Source: Bacteroidaceae bacterium
GTDB lineage: Bacteria; Bacteroidota; Bacteroidia; Bacteroidales; Bacteroidaceae
Length of the DNA: 64,000 bases
NCBI GenBank assembly: GCA_017429945.1
Contig: JAFRNY010000070.1
Span: 1-64,000 of the forward strand
Direction: 5' to 3'
The notes under the pieces are model-generated. The model was not told the DNA's origin, ran no database searches, and worked only from the letters and a program-made list of their open reading frames with translations. How positions within the stretch are numbered: position 1 is the stretch's first letter; every line of letters begins with the position of its first letter. This document shows, piece after piece, positions 45,761 to 53,617 of this stretch. The position numbers and the translations under genes were made by a program.

Positions 45761-46182
45761 TTCGGATAGTCTTAGACACGAACTGCCTGATTGCTTCATT
45801 GTCTCGCACCAGCAAGAGTTATGAAGTATGGAAAGGATTATATGAAGGCCGATATATTCTTTGCGTATCCAACGAGATATTAATGGAATACCAAGAAATT
45901 ATATCACAAAAAACAACCTCTCAAATAGCAGAGAACGTCATTCAGTTCTTAATTAACTGTGAACACGTTGAATTTATTACCCCATATTTCCATTTTGAAC
46001 TAATCAAAACCGACCTTGACGACAACAAATTTGTAGATTGCGCTATAGCAGCAAATGCGACATATATCGTTTCCGAAGATAATCATTACAAGCCCCTGAA
46101 AGACATTACATACCCCCATCTCATAGTCATAAAACTCATGAAGTTTGTAGACTTGCTAAGGAAGGAATATGGAATAAGCTAA
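45757..46182 (+). CDS. PIN-family toxin (COG1569-like ribonuclease)
   Basis: 141 residues. PIN-fold acidic residues are in place: MIRIVLDTNCLIASLS (Asp7), SNEILMEYQEII (Glu), and TDLDDNKFVDCAIAANATYIVSEDNHY (central and C-terminal Asp). This matches the putative toxin-antitoxin PIN family whose members cleave RNA. It is translationally coupled to the upstream antitoxin (4-bp overlap). The pair lies between direct repeats A and B. Confidence 0.85.
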   Translation: MIRIVLDTNCLIASLSRTSKSYEVWKGLYEGRYILCVSNEILMEYQEIISQKTTSQIAENVIQFLINCEHVEFITPYFHFELIKTDLDDNKFVDCAIAANATYIVSEDNHYKPLKDITYPHLIVIKLMKFVDLLRKEYGIS

Positions 46183-46426
46183 TTCCATTATCCATTGACC
46201 TTTGACCATTGACCATTATCAATTATCCATTATCAATTATCCATTATACATTCTCAATTCTACATTCTACATTCTCCATTCTTCATTCTTCACTCTTCAC
46301 TCTTCATTACGGCCTTGCCGTCCTGCCCTCTGTCTCCTCTGTGCCCTCTGTGGCTGCGCAGCAGCTCATTGTCCATTGTCAATTATCCATTATCAATTAT
46401 CCATTATCAATTATACATTATCAATT
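46183..46426. repeat. Word-repeat region after the PIN gene
   Basis: Arrays of TTATCAATTATCCA, then CATTCTACATTCTCC, then CTTCACTCTTCATT, a hairpin ACGGC-CTT-GCCGT (46309-46321) and TCTGTGGCTGCGCAGCAG. No gene is seen; the long frames here come from the repeats. Confidence 0.8.
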
Positions 46427-46583
46427 CCCCCTCCGTGTCCTCTGTCACCTCTGTGCTCTCTGTGGCTGCGCAGCAGCGACCTGTAGTCTGTTTTGATTTT
46501 TAATACTGCCATATATGGCCTAAAGACAAAAAAAACGAGAAAAATTTTGGTGGGAGAGAAATAAATATATAACTTTGCAGCGC
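46427..46583 (+). repeat. Direct repeat B carrying a promoter
   Basis: A second copy of the 45336-45469 sequence with small insertions. Together the two copies bracket the toxin-antitoxin operon; copy B ends at the start of the candidate structured RNA. Confidence 0.85.
46546..46577 (+). promoter_or_regulatory. Promoter of the candidate structured RNA
   Basis: TTTG at 46546-46549, a 20-bp spacer and TAACTTTG at 46570-46577. The predicted transcription start is at about 46583. Confidence 0.8.
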
Positions 46584-46852
46584 TGCAAGTTAGCCCATCA
46601 TAGGGCGGCGGGCAGACCTTTATATAAGAATGACGTTTTCGAACGTCTGTCGTTGTGAGCCAAGAACTTCGCAAACTCTAACATCACAGCAGACAGATGA
46701 CAACCGATGCGTCTGCGTAGTGCGTTTATATAATCCTTAGTATTTATATGCGTACTGGCGTGGGCTAACTGCGTTGTCTATCCTGTGTGATGTAGGCAAT
46801 GCGAAGGCCTTTGGCTCCAGGATAGGCAGAGAACAGCACCTACGCCTTTTTT
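46583..46852 (+). ncRNA. Candidate structured non-coding RNA (about 270 nt)
   Basis: Begins where a strong promoter would start transcription and ends in GCCTTTTTT. Visible pairings: GTTAGCCCA (46589-46597) with TGGGCTAAC (46761-46769), closing a large domain; GACGTT-TTCG-AACGTC (46632-46647), a UUCG tetraloop hairpin; TCTGTCGTTGTGA (46645-46657) with TCACAGCAGACAGA (about 46696-46709), which overlaps the tetraloop stem by 3 bases; CTATCCTG (46778-46785) with CAGGATAG (46818-46825); and GGCGTGGG (46757-46764) with CCTACGCC (46839-46846) just before the T-run. The first and last pairings share bases, so they exclude each other. It does not match RNase P, tmRNA or SRP RNA motifs that I know. 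It could be a free RNA or a leader controlling the downstream frame. Confidence 0.5.
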
Positions 46853-46865
46853 GTATACTAAGGAA

Positions 46866-47187
46866 ATTGGAGACCATTTTATCGGCTTGCCTGGGTGTTA
46901 CGGCCAAAAAAGAACAAATTAACTTATGGAATTATGATTCTGTAAAGGATTTCTTAGAACAAAATCCATATTTTGCTCAACTCTTTAATGAGTATGAAGG
47001 AAAATTTGCATGTTTATATGATGTCAATGGCATAGATGTACTTATCTACAATGTTGGAGGCAGGCCAGAAATCTGGTTCGGTAATATGTTGAATTTCATC
47101 AATCAACGAGATCATTTAGACAATGCAATAAGTTTCGTAAGACTTGCCTATCAAGTTATAAATGATATTTCTGTGCAGATAAGTTGA
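46866..47187 (+). CDS. Hypothetical protein, start uncertain
   Basis: The frame is open from a TTG at 46774, but that start lies inside the structured RNA; a TTG at 46866 is the next reasonable start, giving about 106 residues. There is no ATG until the last third. The stretch INLWNYDSVKDFLEQNPYFAQLFNEYEGKF to RLAYQVINDISVQIS looks like a real folded alpha/beta protein. I do not recognise the family. It may be the 3' part of a gene whose start was replaced by the repeat and RNA segment. It is followed after 34 bp by a small helical gene. Confidence 0.4.
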
Positions 47188-47221
47188 TGCTATATCAAAA
47201 ATATTAAACATATAACGGCCT

Positions 47222-47488
47222 ATGTACTACATTCAAAAACTAGAATCATTACTTGCTACAGTAACTCTAAATAAGAGTGAACGAGAGGCTTTAATAGCAT
47301 TTGCAGATAGTTTAGTTATGTTTCAGGAGAACAGGAAAGGAAACAGAACGACTCTGATTAAAGCCCTATTAAATCTATTAGAGCAAGGAAAGTTGAGGGG
47401 GTATTTTGAATTAATCCTTGAAATCTGTCCAAAATCTGAGGGAGAAAGGAAGGACAAGATGAATAACTTTTACGATAATATGGATTAG
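47222..47488 (+). CDS. Small helical hypothetical protein
   Basis: 88 residues, mainly helical and mixed-charge: MYYIQKLESLLATV, NKSEREALIAFADSL, TTLIKALLNLLEQGKLRGYFELILEICP. The size and helix layout recall effector-associated or death-like adaptor domains, but this is only an impression and I do not assign it. AT-rich codons. The upstream hypothetical gene is 34 bp away, so the two may be co-transcribed. Confidence 0.5.
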   Translation: MYYIQKLESLLATVTLNKSEREALIAFADSLVMFQENRKGNRTTLIKALLNLLEQGKLRGYFELILEICPKSEGERKDKMNNFYDNMD

Positions 47489-47678
47489 ACATTGTAGATA
47501 ACGTACCAACAAGAAATTAGACCATACCAGATTTGAAAATAGCACCATGATTATTCTCCACTACTAGAGTGGTGTTGTAACTATAAGTTCCTTTTTGGCG
47601 AACTCCTTTTAGTCATTTCCATTTGCTTAAGATCCTATTGAACATATTCCAACATAATAAAACGGCTAAAAACCAAAC
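47489..47678. other. Leader region of the Ycf46 cassette
   Basis: 190 bp of AT-rich DNA with an inverted pair CCACTACTAGAGTGGTG (about 47559-47575) and a TATAAGTTCC / CTTTTTGG stretch near 47580-47597. No clear TAnnTTTG box was found, so the promoter of the cassette is not identified. Confidence 0.4.
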
Positions 47679-48308
47679 ATGTCACATTGTACAAAATTTA
47701 ATTTTACATATTCTGACGAAGAAGCGATTGTTCGTGCATTTAGGAAAATGGACGTGCAAACTTCTTCGGAACTTATAACCGAATATAAAAATGACTTCCA
47801 AAAGAAAATTCTAAGCCATTTTGGCTATATGGGAAGTAAACAAATGAGGGCAATTTGTGGATGTAAGAATGGGATAAACATGTTTATGTGTAAAATTGAA
47901 GAGAATCGATACGAACTTGTTTGCGAACATCCGAACATCACGCCTCAAATTCAAGACCAGATGAATAACCTTGGAGTGGAATTTCAGCAAGCCTATGTTG
48001 AAGTTGCCGTTGATGCAGTTGTAAAAAGGTTGGAGAATTCAGGCACCCCCACTCAGGTAACAAAAATGGAACATAAGTATACAATCAACTTTGGACCCTC
48101 TCTAGAGTATCAAGTTGTTGTTTCCTATGATGATAATGTTGTAAAAGAAGAAGTGTTTGGAGTAAAAGGGAACTTTTGCACAGCACTTACAGAAGACATT
48201 GAAAATATTTTATCTCATCCGGAGGCTGAATTAGTCTCTGAGTTTAAGACTGAGATTGATATGGTAGTTGAAGATCAAGTATTACAGGTTATTAGTCTTG
48301 AATTTTAA
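47679..48308 (+). CDS. DUF1257 (Ycf35-like)-DUF2997 fusion protein
   Basis: 209 residues. Residues 1-120 match DUF1257/Ycf35: it begins MSHCTKFNFTYSDEEAIVRAFRKM (family: MSHF-x-x-I-x-T-x-I-x-D-x-x-x-L-x-x-A-L) and ends with a helix AYVEVAVDAVVKRLEN. Residues 131-195 match DUF2997: a strand pair KYTINFGPSLEYQVVVSYDD, then the hallmark GVKGNFCTALTEDIENILSH and a hydrophobic C-terminal strand. In other bacteria these are usually two separate neighbouring genes beside a Ycf46-type ATPase, so this is a natural fusion. Cys residues at 4, 60, 62, 71 and 82 might bind metal, which is inference. Function is unknown. The stop overlaps the radical SAM start by 1 bp. Confidence 0.7.
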   Translation: MSHCTKFNFTYSDEEAIVRAFRKMDVQTSSELITEYKNDFQKKILSHFGYMGSKQMRAICGCKNGINMFMCKIEENRYELVCEHPNITPQIQDQMNNLGVEFQQAYVEVAVDAVVKRLENSGTPTQVTKMEHKYTINFGPSLEYQVVVSYDDNVVKEEVFGVKGNFCTALTEDIENILSHPEAELVSEFKTEIDMVVEDQVLQVISLEF

Positions 48309-48838
48309 TGAGGATTATGAAACTTCCTATTCATCATATTTCAATATCAGAAGCAAATGGGCCAGGCTCGCGAATTGTTGTTTGGGTTCAAGGCTGTCAG
48401 CTTAAATGTAAAAAATGCTTCAACCCTATGACTCATCCATTTACCAAGGACAATATCATGGATACAGATGAAATAATAGAAATAATTAATAATGCAAAAC
48501 ATATAAATGGAGTAAGTTTCTCTGGAGGTGAACCGCTTGAGTATCCAACAGCGATCATCGATATTCTAAAGAGAATGAAAGTTGGACTAAATAGTATACT
48601 ATTTTCAGGTTATACCTTGGAAGAAGTTATGAAGTCTCCATTAAAATCAGATGTAGTTAGAAAGGCTGATCTTTCTATTCTTGGACGATATAATGACTCT
48701 TTGCCACACCCTTATGCAGGGAAAAAATTTGTATTAACAACAGATGCCATTGATTTGAACTATTTTAAAAAATCTATTAATGTGGAATACCAAATAAATG
48801 GCAATGAGATTACTAAAACTGGAATTTTTAAACTTTAA
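48308..48838 (+). CDS. Minimal radical SAM protein (NrdG/activase-like)
   Basis: 176 residues. The cluster motif C-x3-C-x2-C is C30, C34, C37 (GCQLKCKKCFNP), and the SAM-binding GGEP motif is at 73-76 (SFSGGEPLEYP). SEANGPGSRIVVWVQGC is typical of glycyl-radical and anaerobic RNR activases, and the length fits NrdG (about 155-180), but no NrdD or other glycyl-radical enzyme is nearby. It probably forms the 5'-deoxyadenosyl radical and acts on a cassette partner; the target is unknown. ATG at 48308 (a second at 48317). It is followed after 4 bp by the AAA ATPase. Confidence 0.88.
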   Translation: MRIMKLPIHHISISEANGPGSRIVVWVQGCQLKCKKCFNPMTHPFTKDNIMDTDEIIEIINNAKHINGVSFSGGEPLEYPTAIIDILKRMKVGLNSILFSGYTLEEVMKSPLKSDVVRKADLSILGRYNDSLPHPYAGKKFVLTTDAIDLNYFKKSINVEYQINGNEITKTGIFKL

Positions 48839-48842
48839 TAAT

Positions 48843-50453
48843 ATGGAATATAAGAAAACACTTACAGATTACATTAAAGCCCGCTATTCTCTTCTTGTCA
48901 TCGAATCATTTGAAGAGGAGAGAGTTGTGAGTGAGCTAAGGCAAATTGCCAAGGAGATAAACCATACATTGTTTGTATGGAATTCCACAGAGGGTATAAC
49001 GCTCAATGGAGCTGTTGCTGGTGAAAAAACCAATGATCTCAAATTGGCAATTGATTTCTGCGAAACTAAAGCCAAGGAAAAAGATGCTCGATATTTGTTT
49101 GTTTTTTGTGATGCACACAATTATCTAGACAGCAAGTCAAATGCAGTTTATAAGAGACGACTGAAAGATTTTGCCATGAATATTAGAAACAAAGGATACA
49201 AATGCAACTGCATCATCATTTGCCCGTCTTTTGAAATCAGTAATGATCTTCAGAAGGAAATAACAATTGTAGATTTTCCTCTCCCTGACAGAAATGAGGT
49301 GAAAGCTATCGTTTCTTCCAATATTACAGGTTATAAGAATATCCCTGGTGTAACTATTGATGTTAACGAGAGTACTTTGGAGAAGTTTGTTGATGCCTCC
49401 ATTGGGTTGACACGTCTTGAGATTGAGAACTGTCTTGCTAAAGCAATTGTTTCAGATCATCGACTTGACGAGAGTGACATCAAAGGAATCCTAAATGAAA
49501 AGAAACAAATCATTCAAAAGACAGGAATATTGGAATTTATTGATACACAGCTTAATCTTAATGATGTAGGCGGATTGGAAACCTTAAAAAGATGGTTGGA
49601 ATTAAGGAGCCACTGTTTTGAAGTGGAAGCGAAGTCTTTTGGTGTTAAACCTCCCAAAGGGGTTCTTCTTACTGGTGTCCCAGGTTGCGGGAAGTCCTTG
49701 ACAGCAAAGTGCGTTTCTTCTGCGTGGAATATGCCGCTACTTAGGTTGGATATGGGTAAAATATTCCAAGGCGTGGTAGGCTCATCAGAGTCGAATATGA
49801 GATTAGCGTTAAAAACTGCGGAAGCCATTTCTCCAAGTATTTTATGGATAGATGAGATAGAAAAAGGTATGTCTGGAGCTAATGGAGGTGGTGGAGATGG
49901 CGGAACTTCTACTCGTGTTTTTGGGACTTTGCTTACTTGGATGCAGGAAAAGACAAGCCCAGTTTTTGTGTTTGCAACAGCTAATAATATAAATGGTCTA
50001 CCTCCTGAACTTCTGCGCAAAGGCCGTTTCGATGAGATATTCTTCGTAGATTTCCCGTCAAAAGAAGAACGCAAGAAGATTCTTCAGATTCATATAGGGA
50101 AGCTAAAAAGGAATCTTGAGAATTTCAATCTTGATAGACTTGCTGAGATTAGCGGAGAAGATACATTTGGTAAGGATGTGGTGCTTGCTGGTGCCGAACT
50201 TGAATCGTGGGTTGCAGACTCGTTAATAGAAGCTTTTTCTCGGAGAATAGAAGGAGATCCTACAGCAGACTTAAGCATGCAGGATTTTGAAACGACTATA
50301 AAAAGAATGGTTCCTATGGGGCAGATGAGGAAAGAAGAGTTTACGAAGTTACGCCAATGGGCAAATGAAAATGCCGTTAGTGCGTCACTAACAAGTAAAT
50401 CAGGAAGCGCAAAAACGGAAGAGTTTCTCGGAGGAAGAAGAATTGATTTTTAA
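48843..50453 (+). CDS. Ycf46-type AAA+ ATPase
   Basis: 536 residues from the ATG at 48843, 4 bp after the radical SAM stop. The N-terminal half (1-235) is a degenerate RecA-like domain ([40 protein letters not shown]). The AAA module begins [21 protein letters not shown], with Walker A GVPGCGKS (278-285), Walker [10 protein letters not shown] (Asp337, Glu338), [17 protein letters not shown], sensor FATANN, and arginine-finger segment [15 protein letters not shown]. These are the signature motifs of Ycf46, known from plastid and cyanobacterial genomes and from scattered heterotrophs. The role in heterotrophs is unknown; the family is thought to remodel proteins. A C-terminal helix region follows. 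Confidence 0.9.
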   Translation: MEYKKTLTDYIKARYSLLVIESFEEERVVSELRQIAKEINHTLFVWNSTEGITLNGAVAGEKTNDLKLAIDFCETKAKEKDARYLFVFCDAHNYLDSKSNAVYKRRLKDFAMNIRNKGYKCNCIIICPSFEISNDLQKEITIVDFPLPDRNEVKAIVSSNITGYKNIPGVTIDVNESTLEKFVDASIGLTRLEIENCLAKAIVSDHRLDESDIKGILNEKKQIIQKTGILEFIDTQLNLNDVGGLETLKRWLELRSHCFEVEAKSFGVKPPKGVLLTGVPGCGKSLTAKCVSSAWNMPLLRLDMGKIFQGVVGSSESNMRLALKTAEAISPSILWIDEIEKGMSGANGGGGDGGTSTRVFGTLLTWMQEKTSPVFVFATANNINGLPPELLRKGRFDEIFFVDFPSKEERKKILQIHIGKLKRNLENFNLDRLAEISGEDTFGKDVVLAGAELESWVADSLIEAFSRRIEGDPTADLSMQDFETTIKRMVPMGQMRKEEFTKLRQWANENAVSASLTSKSGSAKTEEFLGGRRIDF

Positions 50454-50469
50454 TATAAAACTTAAAAAC

Positions 50470-51567
50470 ATGCAATCTACTATTAAAACAGTACAACCGT
50501 ACAAATTATATAAGAAATTATTTTTAGCAAAGAAAAGCATAATCATTAAATTGGGGGTGGTATTGACAATTCTTGTATTTCAAGTCGTTTCCAGCGATTC
50601 GGGAATCTGGATTTTGGTAGTTGTTTTGTTTCTTATAGCTGCCCCATTGATGTTTTACGATATACAATTAAAGCGTTATTATGAACCCAAGGTAACATAT
50701 TCAATAGTTAGAGATTATGCAAACTTAAGATGCCCGCGGTCTTTGTTAGTTAGTTTGATTATTATCTCTATAATAGGTACGAGCTTTGCGGTTGTTGGTG
50801 ATATTCAAGTTGATTCATTCCCTGTGTTAACTTTAATAATCGGGGTCGGATCTTGTTTGTTAATCTTGGGATTAAAATATTTCCCAGAAAATCTTATTAT
50901 GGATAAATCAGATCGAATGCGAATTAAAAATCATCAAGATATTGATTATAATGTAAAAGTTGATCTTAATGATATCTATGGGATTAATGATAAGATGACA
51001 CTTTCATATCAGAACTTTCAATTTGATCAAGAACACCTTGAAAAAGGCGACTATCTCTTAGGGGTCAGCCCACTTGGTGTTTATTTCGCACTAAAGTCTG
51101 ATTCTGTCATCAAGACGTTTATCAAGTTCGAAGATATTGATACCCTCGGATTATTATGCACTCTAGGCAACATATTCATTTTCAATATACAATCTAAGAG
51201 TAAGATAGAAATAAACATTATTATAGATCCAGATGATTCATTAGTAGTTAGCCAATACAAGCTTGCTGAAACGCTTCTAAACACCTTGGATTCATATATT
51301 CTAAATGACAATAAAGACCAAGCTCATACAACAAGACGCAGACGTATAACTGTATCTTCTTCTATAAGTTCATCTTCCAATAGTTCGGAGGAAATTACTG
51401 TAAATACGGGGCGCTCTATAGACTTAGATACAGATACTGAAAATAAAATAGATAAGCAACCTACGGAAAAGAAGCGAATGGTTGATATCTCTTTTACCCC
51501 AACAGTTAATTCGGAACTTGCTGCTGGAGAAATGATTACATCAAACCGCCAAATCGAAATATTCTAA
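50470..51567 (+). CDS. Four-helix membrane protein with cytosolic domain
   Basis: 365 residues from the ATG at 50470 (a TTG at 50443 would overlap the ATPase gene). Four membrane segments: about 25-43 (IIIKLGVVLTILVFQVVS), 48-67 (IWILVVVLFLIAAPLMFY), 92-113 (LLVSLIIISIIGTSFAVVG) and 118-136 (FPVLTLIIGVGSCLLILGL). A beta-rich cytosolic domain (about 150-280; VKVDLNDIYGINDKMTLSYQNFQF, YLLGVSPLGVYFALKSDSVIKTFIKFEDID) resembling a PH-like fold follows, then a Ser/Thr- and charge-rich disordered tail with RRRRITVSSSISSSS. No family recognised. It is 17 bp after the ATPase gene, so it is probably part of the cassette and may anchor it to the membrane. Confidence 0.7.
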   Translation: MQSTIKTVQPYKLYKKLFLAKKSIIIKLGVVLTILVFQVVSSDSGIWILVVVLFLIAAPLMFYDIQLKRYYEPKVTYSIVRDYANLRCPRSLLVSLIIISIIGTSFAVVGDIQVDSFPVLTLIIGVGSCLLILGLKYFPENLIMDKSDRMRIKNHQDIDYNVKVDLNDIYGINDKMTLSYQNFQFDQEHLEKGDYLLGVSPLGVYFALKSDSVIKTFIKFEDIDTLGLLCTLGNIFIFNIQSKSKIEINIIIDPDDSLVVSQYKLAETLLNTLDSYILNDNKDQAHTTRRRRITVSSSISSSSNSSEEITVNTGRSIDLDTDTENKIDKQPTEKKRMVDISFTPTVNSELAAGEMITSNRQIEIF

Positions 51568-51678
51568 AGTAGTAAATCGGATTCCAATTATTCAAATTCA
51601 TTAGCTTTATTAACAATTATGTACACTTTTTTTCAAACCAACGTATCGCCTATTTCCCAAAAAGAATCAATGGCTATT

Positions 51679-52398
51679 ATGAGTAAGAGACACACGACAT
51701 TTCAGCTATTTGCTTTTATGTCCATTGTGACCATAACCTTTTTATTATCTTGTGGCGAAAGCGTAAGGCCCATTGAAGATGTCACCCTTCAATTAAAGAA
51801 AGAGATAAAAGCAACGTATCCAGAACTGAACAATTTGAATTTGGAATTAACATACAAGGGTAAGGATAGTGGTTTTGGGTCGCTCAATCTTTATAAAGGA
51901 GTTTTACGGGCCTCACTTAGTAAAATAGGCGATGTAATGTACATTTTAGACGTATCGGAATTCAATGGAGATCTTGATTGGACTTGCACAGCTACAGAAG
52001 AAACGTCTTATAAGATTAGTGAATATAATGAACGGCAGCGAATTAACGCAGAATTAAAAGCTTTTGACAATAAATGGGGCGGAAAATGGATAGGAACAGA
52101 TAATAATGATGATTTTGATCGAACTTTTACATTAACTATTAATCCAGATGGCACTCTTTCTGAATATGGAGTATATCATAATTTAAATACAGGCAATATT
52201 TTTAAGGAGACTCTGGAGGGTAATTGGTCGTATATTGACTCTGATGTCATAAGGTTTCACATGGAGGCCGAACGTAATTACCATGGAGTCATTAAAACCT
52301 TCGTTCGCAATGGCTATTTTCGCTCAGATGGTCTTATGTCTGCTAGTCTAGATTTTAATCAAGCCTATCAAGAGTATGTTAGAACTGGTGGCCGATGA
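51679..52398 (+). CDS. Putative lipoprotein
   Basis: 239 residues from the ATG at 51679 (ATGs at 51619 and 51670 are also in frame; 51679 best fits a signal sequence). The lipoprotein signal ends FLLSCGES. The first part has alternating strands (LNNLNLELTYKGKDSGFGSLNLYKG), and the second (about 150-235) is a lipocalin-like or DUF-type sandwich: WGGKWIGTDN, FTLTINPDGTLSEYGVY, LEGNWSYIDSDVIRFHMEAE. Family unknown. It follows the membrane protein of the Ycf46 cassette by about 110 bp; membership in that operon is uncertain. Confidence 0.65.
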   Translation: MSKRHTTFQLFAFMSIVTITFLLSCGESVRPIEDVTLQLKKEIKATYPELNNLNLELTYKGKDSGFGSLNLYKGVLRASLSKIGDVMYILDVSEFNGDLDWTCTATEETSYKISEYNERQRINAELKAFDNKWGGKWIGTDNNDDFDRTFTLTINPDGTLSEYGVYHNLNTGNIFKETLEGNWSYIDSDVIRFHMEAERNYHGVIKTFVRNGYFRSDGLMSASLDFNQAYQEYVRTGGR

Positions 52399-52538
52399 AT
52401 CAAAACAATGAAAATATTAGCTATATCTGTTTATGCTGACACGCTATATATGATACAAACAACTCAGCCTACTTGTAGACGATTTGTCTGAATCGGTATA
52501 ATTCAATTATTTCACAACAACTTTTAAACATTAAAATC

Positions 52539-52724
52539 ATGACTGAAAACAAAACAAAAAAAGCAGGCGTTGCAGCCTTAATCTTCTCCTTTTTGATTCC
52601 CCTGCTTGGAGTCGTGTTCTATTTCAATAACAAACAAAAAGTTGAGAATGCCTCAGCCTATTTATGGGCTGCACTCGGTGGATTCGTTTTAGGAGTCATC
52701 GTGAATCTGATAATGCCAGCTTAA
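52539..52724 (+). CDS. Small two-helix membrane protein
   Basis: 61 residues with a charged start (MTENKTKKAGVAALIF), a first membrane segment (about 10-29, AALIFSFLIPLLGVVFYF), a short loop (NNKQKVENAS) and a second segment (about 41-60). The pattern is common among small Bacteroidetes membrane proteins. It has 140 bp of upstream DNA and no coupled gene. Function unknown. Confidence 0.65.
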   Translation: MTENKTKKAGVAALIFSFLIPLLGVVFYFNNKQKVENASAYLWAALGGFVLGVIVNLIMPA

Positions 52725-53073
52725 CGAGTTATCAGAGGATGTGTATGCATTCAATCAAATACCCGTTTCAGCAGTTGTAGTTTCGTTGTACCTTTGCAGC
52801 TGCAATCGTGCGACCCAACTACAACTGTTACTATTATGGCCCAATGAGAATTTCTGCAATTGCAGTCCGACCACCAACACGTGGAGTGTCCCTGAAGTCG
52901 AACCTGCATCAGATAAGTATATGTTTACACATAACTCAAAGGAATAACTATAATATCTCTGACACAACTTTTTTACATTTTATTTGCTCATTTGCAACCA
53001 TTTTTGTTACTTTGCCACAGAAATTGTTATGTGTAAGTATAAAGATACAAACAAAGTTGTTTTATCGTGGTTG
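52725..53073. other. Repeat-bearing intergenic region with two promoters
   Basis: 349 bp. CAGTTGTAGTT (52771-52781) and AACTACAACTG (52817-52827) form an inverted pair around a TACCTTTG -7 box (52788-52795). A palindrome CTGCAATTGCAG lies near 52854. A second promoter (TTTG 52983-52986, 20 bp, TTACTTTG 53007-53014) precedes the next gene. Confidence 0.6.
52983..53014 (+). promoter_or_regulatory. Promoter of the DG-repeat protein gene
   Basis: TTTG and TTACTTTG with a 20-bp spacer; the -7 box deviates from TAnnTTTG at its second base. The leader to the ATG at 53074 is about 53 nt. Confidence 0.55.
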
Positions 53074-53511
53074 ATGTTCAGAGATTTCTACCTTAAAATA
53101 TTAATCGCATGTATGATGCTGGCAGTGCCTAGTGCGAGCGCTGCACAGAAGATCTACAATAACTCGGGCGCTGTGATCGGAAGGATTGATGCGGACGGGA
53201 CGGTTTATGATGTCCGGTCAGTCAGGTTAGGACAGTTCAAGTCTGACGGGACTATCGTGAACAACAGTTCTTGGATTGTGGGTAAGATTGAAAGGGATGG
53301 TACTGTCTTGGGAGAAAACGGAATGAAACTGGGGAAGATACGTAAAGACGGAGTGGTCATGGACCAAAGGGGCTTTTATTTAGGTAAGGTGGCGCAAGAC
53401 GGGACTGTAAGCGATATGTCCTCATTCGTCATAGGAAAAGCTAAGGATGTGCCCACCGCCTACACCGCAATTCTTTTCTTCTTCAAAATGCTTGACATCA
53501 GGCCGAAATAA
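53074..53511 (+). CDS. Secreted DG-repeat (beta-hairpin) protein
   Basis: 145 residues from the ATG at 53074, chosen because the promoter lies inside the longer frame starting at 52984. A signal peptide ends at ASA-AQK. The body is five copies of a 19-21 residue unit with the pattern (I/L)G-(K/R/Q)-(I/V/F)-x-x-DG-(T/V)-V (GRIDADGTVYD, GQFKSDGTIVN, GKIERDGTVLG, GKIRKDGVVMD, GKVAQDGTVSD), a beta-hairpin repeat seen in small Bacteroidetes secreted proteins of unknown role. It is the last gene before the right-hand end repeat of the island. Confidence 0.75.
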   Translation: MFRDFYLKILIACMMLAVPSASAAQKIYNNSGAVIGRIDADGTVYDVRSVRLGQFKSDGTIVNNSSWIVGKIERDGTVLGENGMKLGKIRKDGVVMDQRGFYLGKVAQDGTVSDMSSFVIGKAKDVPTAYTAILFFFKMLDIRPK

Positions 53512-53522
53512 TGTCATTATTG

Positions 53523-53572
53523 ATTGTCAGGCATTTGCAATGTAAGATGAACCCTTTTTTGAAAAACTTTTT
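53523..53572. repeat. Right-hand copy of the island end repeat
   Basis: About 50 bp align with 45175-45224 with roughly six mismatches, including GATGAACCCTTTTTTGAAAA. It is inverted relative to 44726-44750. Confidence 0.8.
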
Positions 53573-53617
53573 AAATTTCCGCGTATTTCCGACTTAATTC
53601 CGTGTACTTCCGTGTTC

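Larger units (their letters stand above)
44726..53572. mobile_element. AT-rich accessory island bounded by inverted copies of the same 25-bp end
   Basis: The left copy (44726-44750) and the right copy (53535-53559, two mismatches) face each other as inverted repeats around 8.8 kb. Genes inside have AT-rich third codon positions, unlike the GC-rich genes on both sides. The middle copy (45190-45214) matches the right one over about 50 bp, including GAAAAACTTTT after the end. No transposase or integrase is encoded inside, so mobility would have to be supplied in trans or lost. Confidence 0.4.

Noticed and set aside
46202..46503. Three overlapping frames rich in Tyr, Ser and Leu after the PIN gene
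   Set aside because: They are translations of the TTATCAATTATCCA-type word arrays.
52741..52967. Small frames on both strands around the inverted pair
   Set aside because: They overlap each other and the promoter boxes, and have no recognisable domain or start signal.
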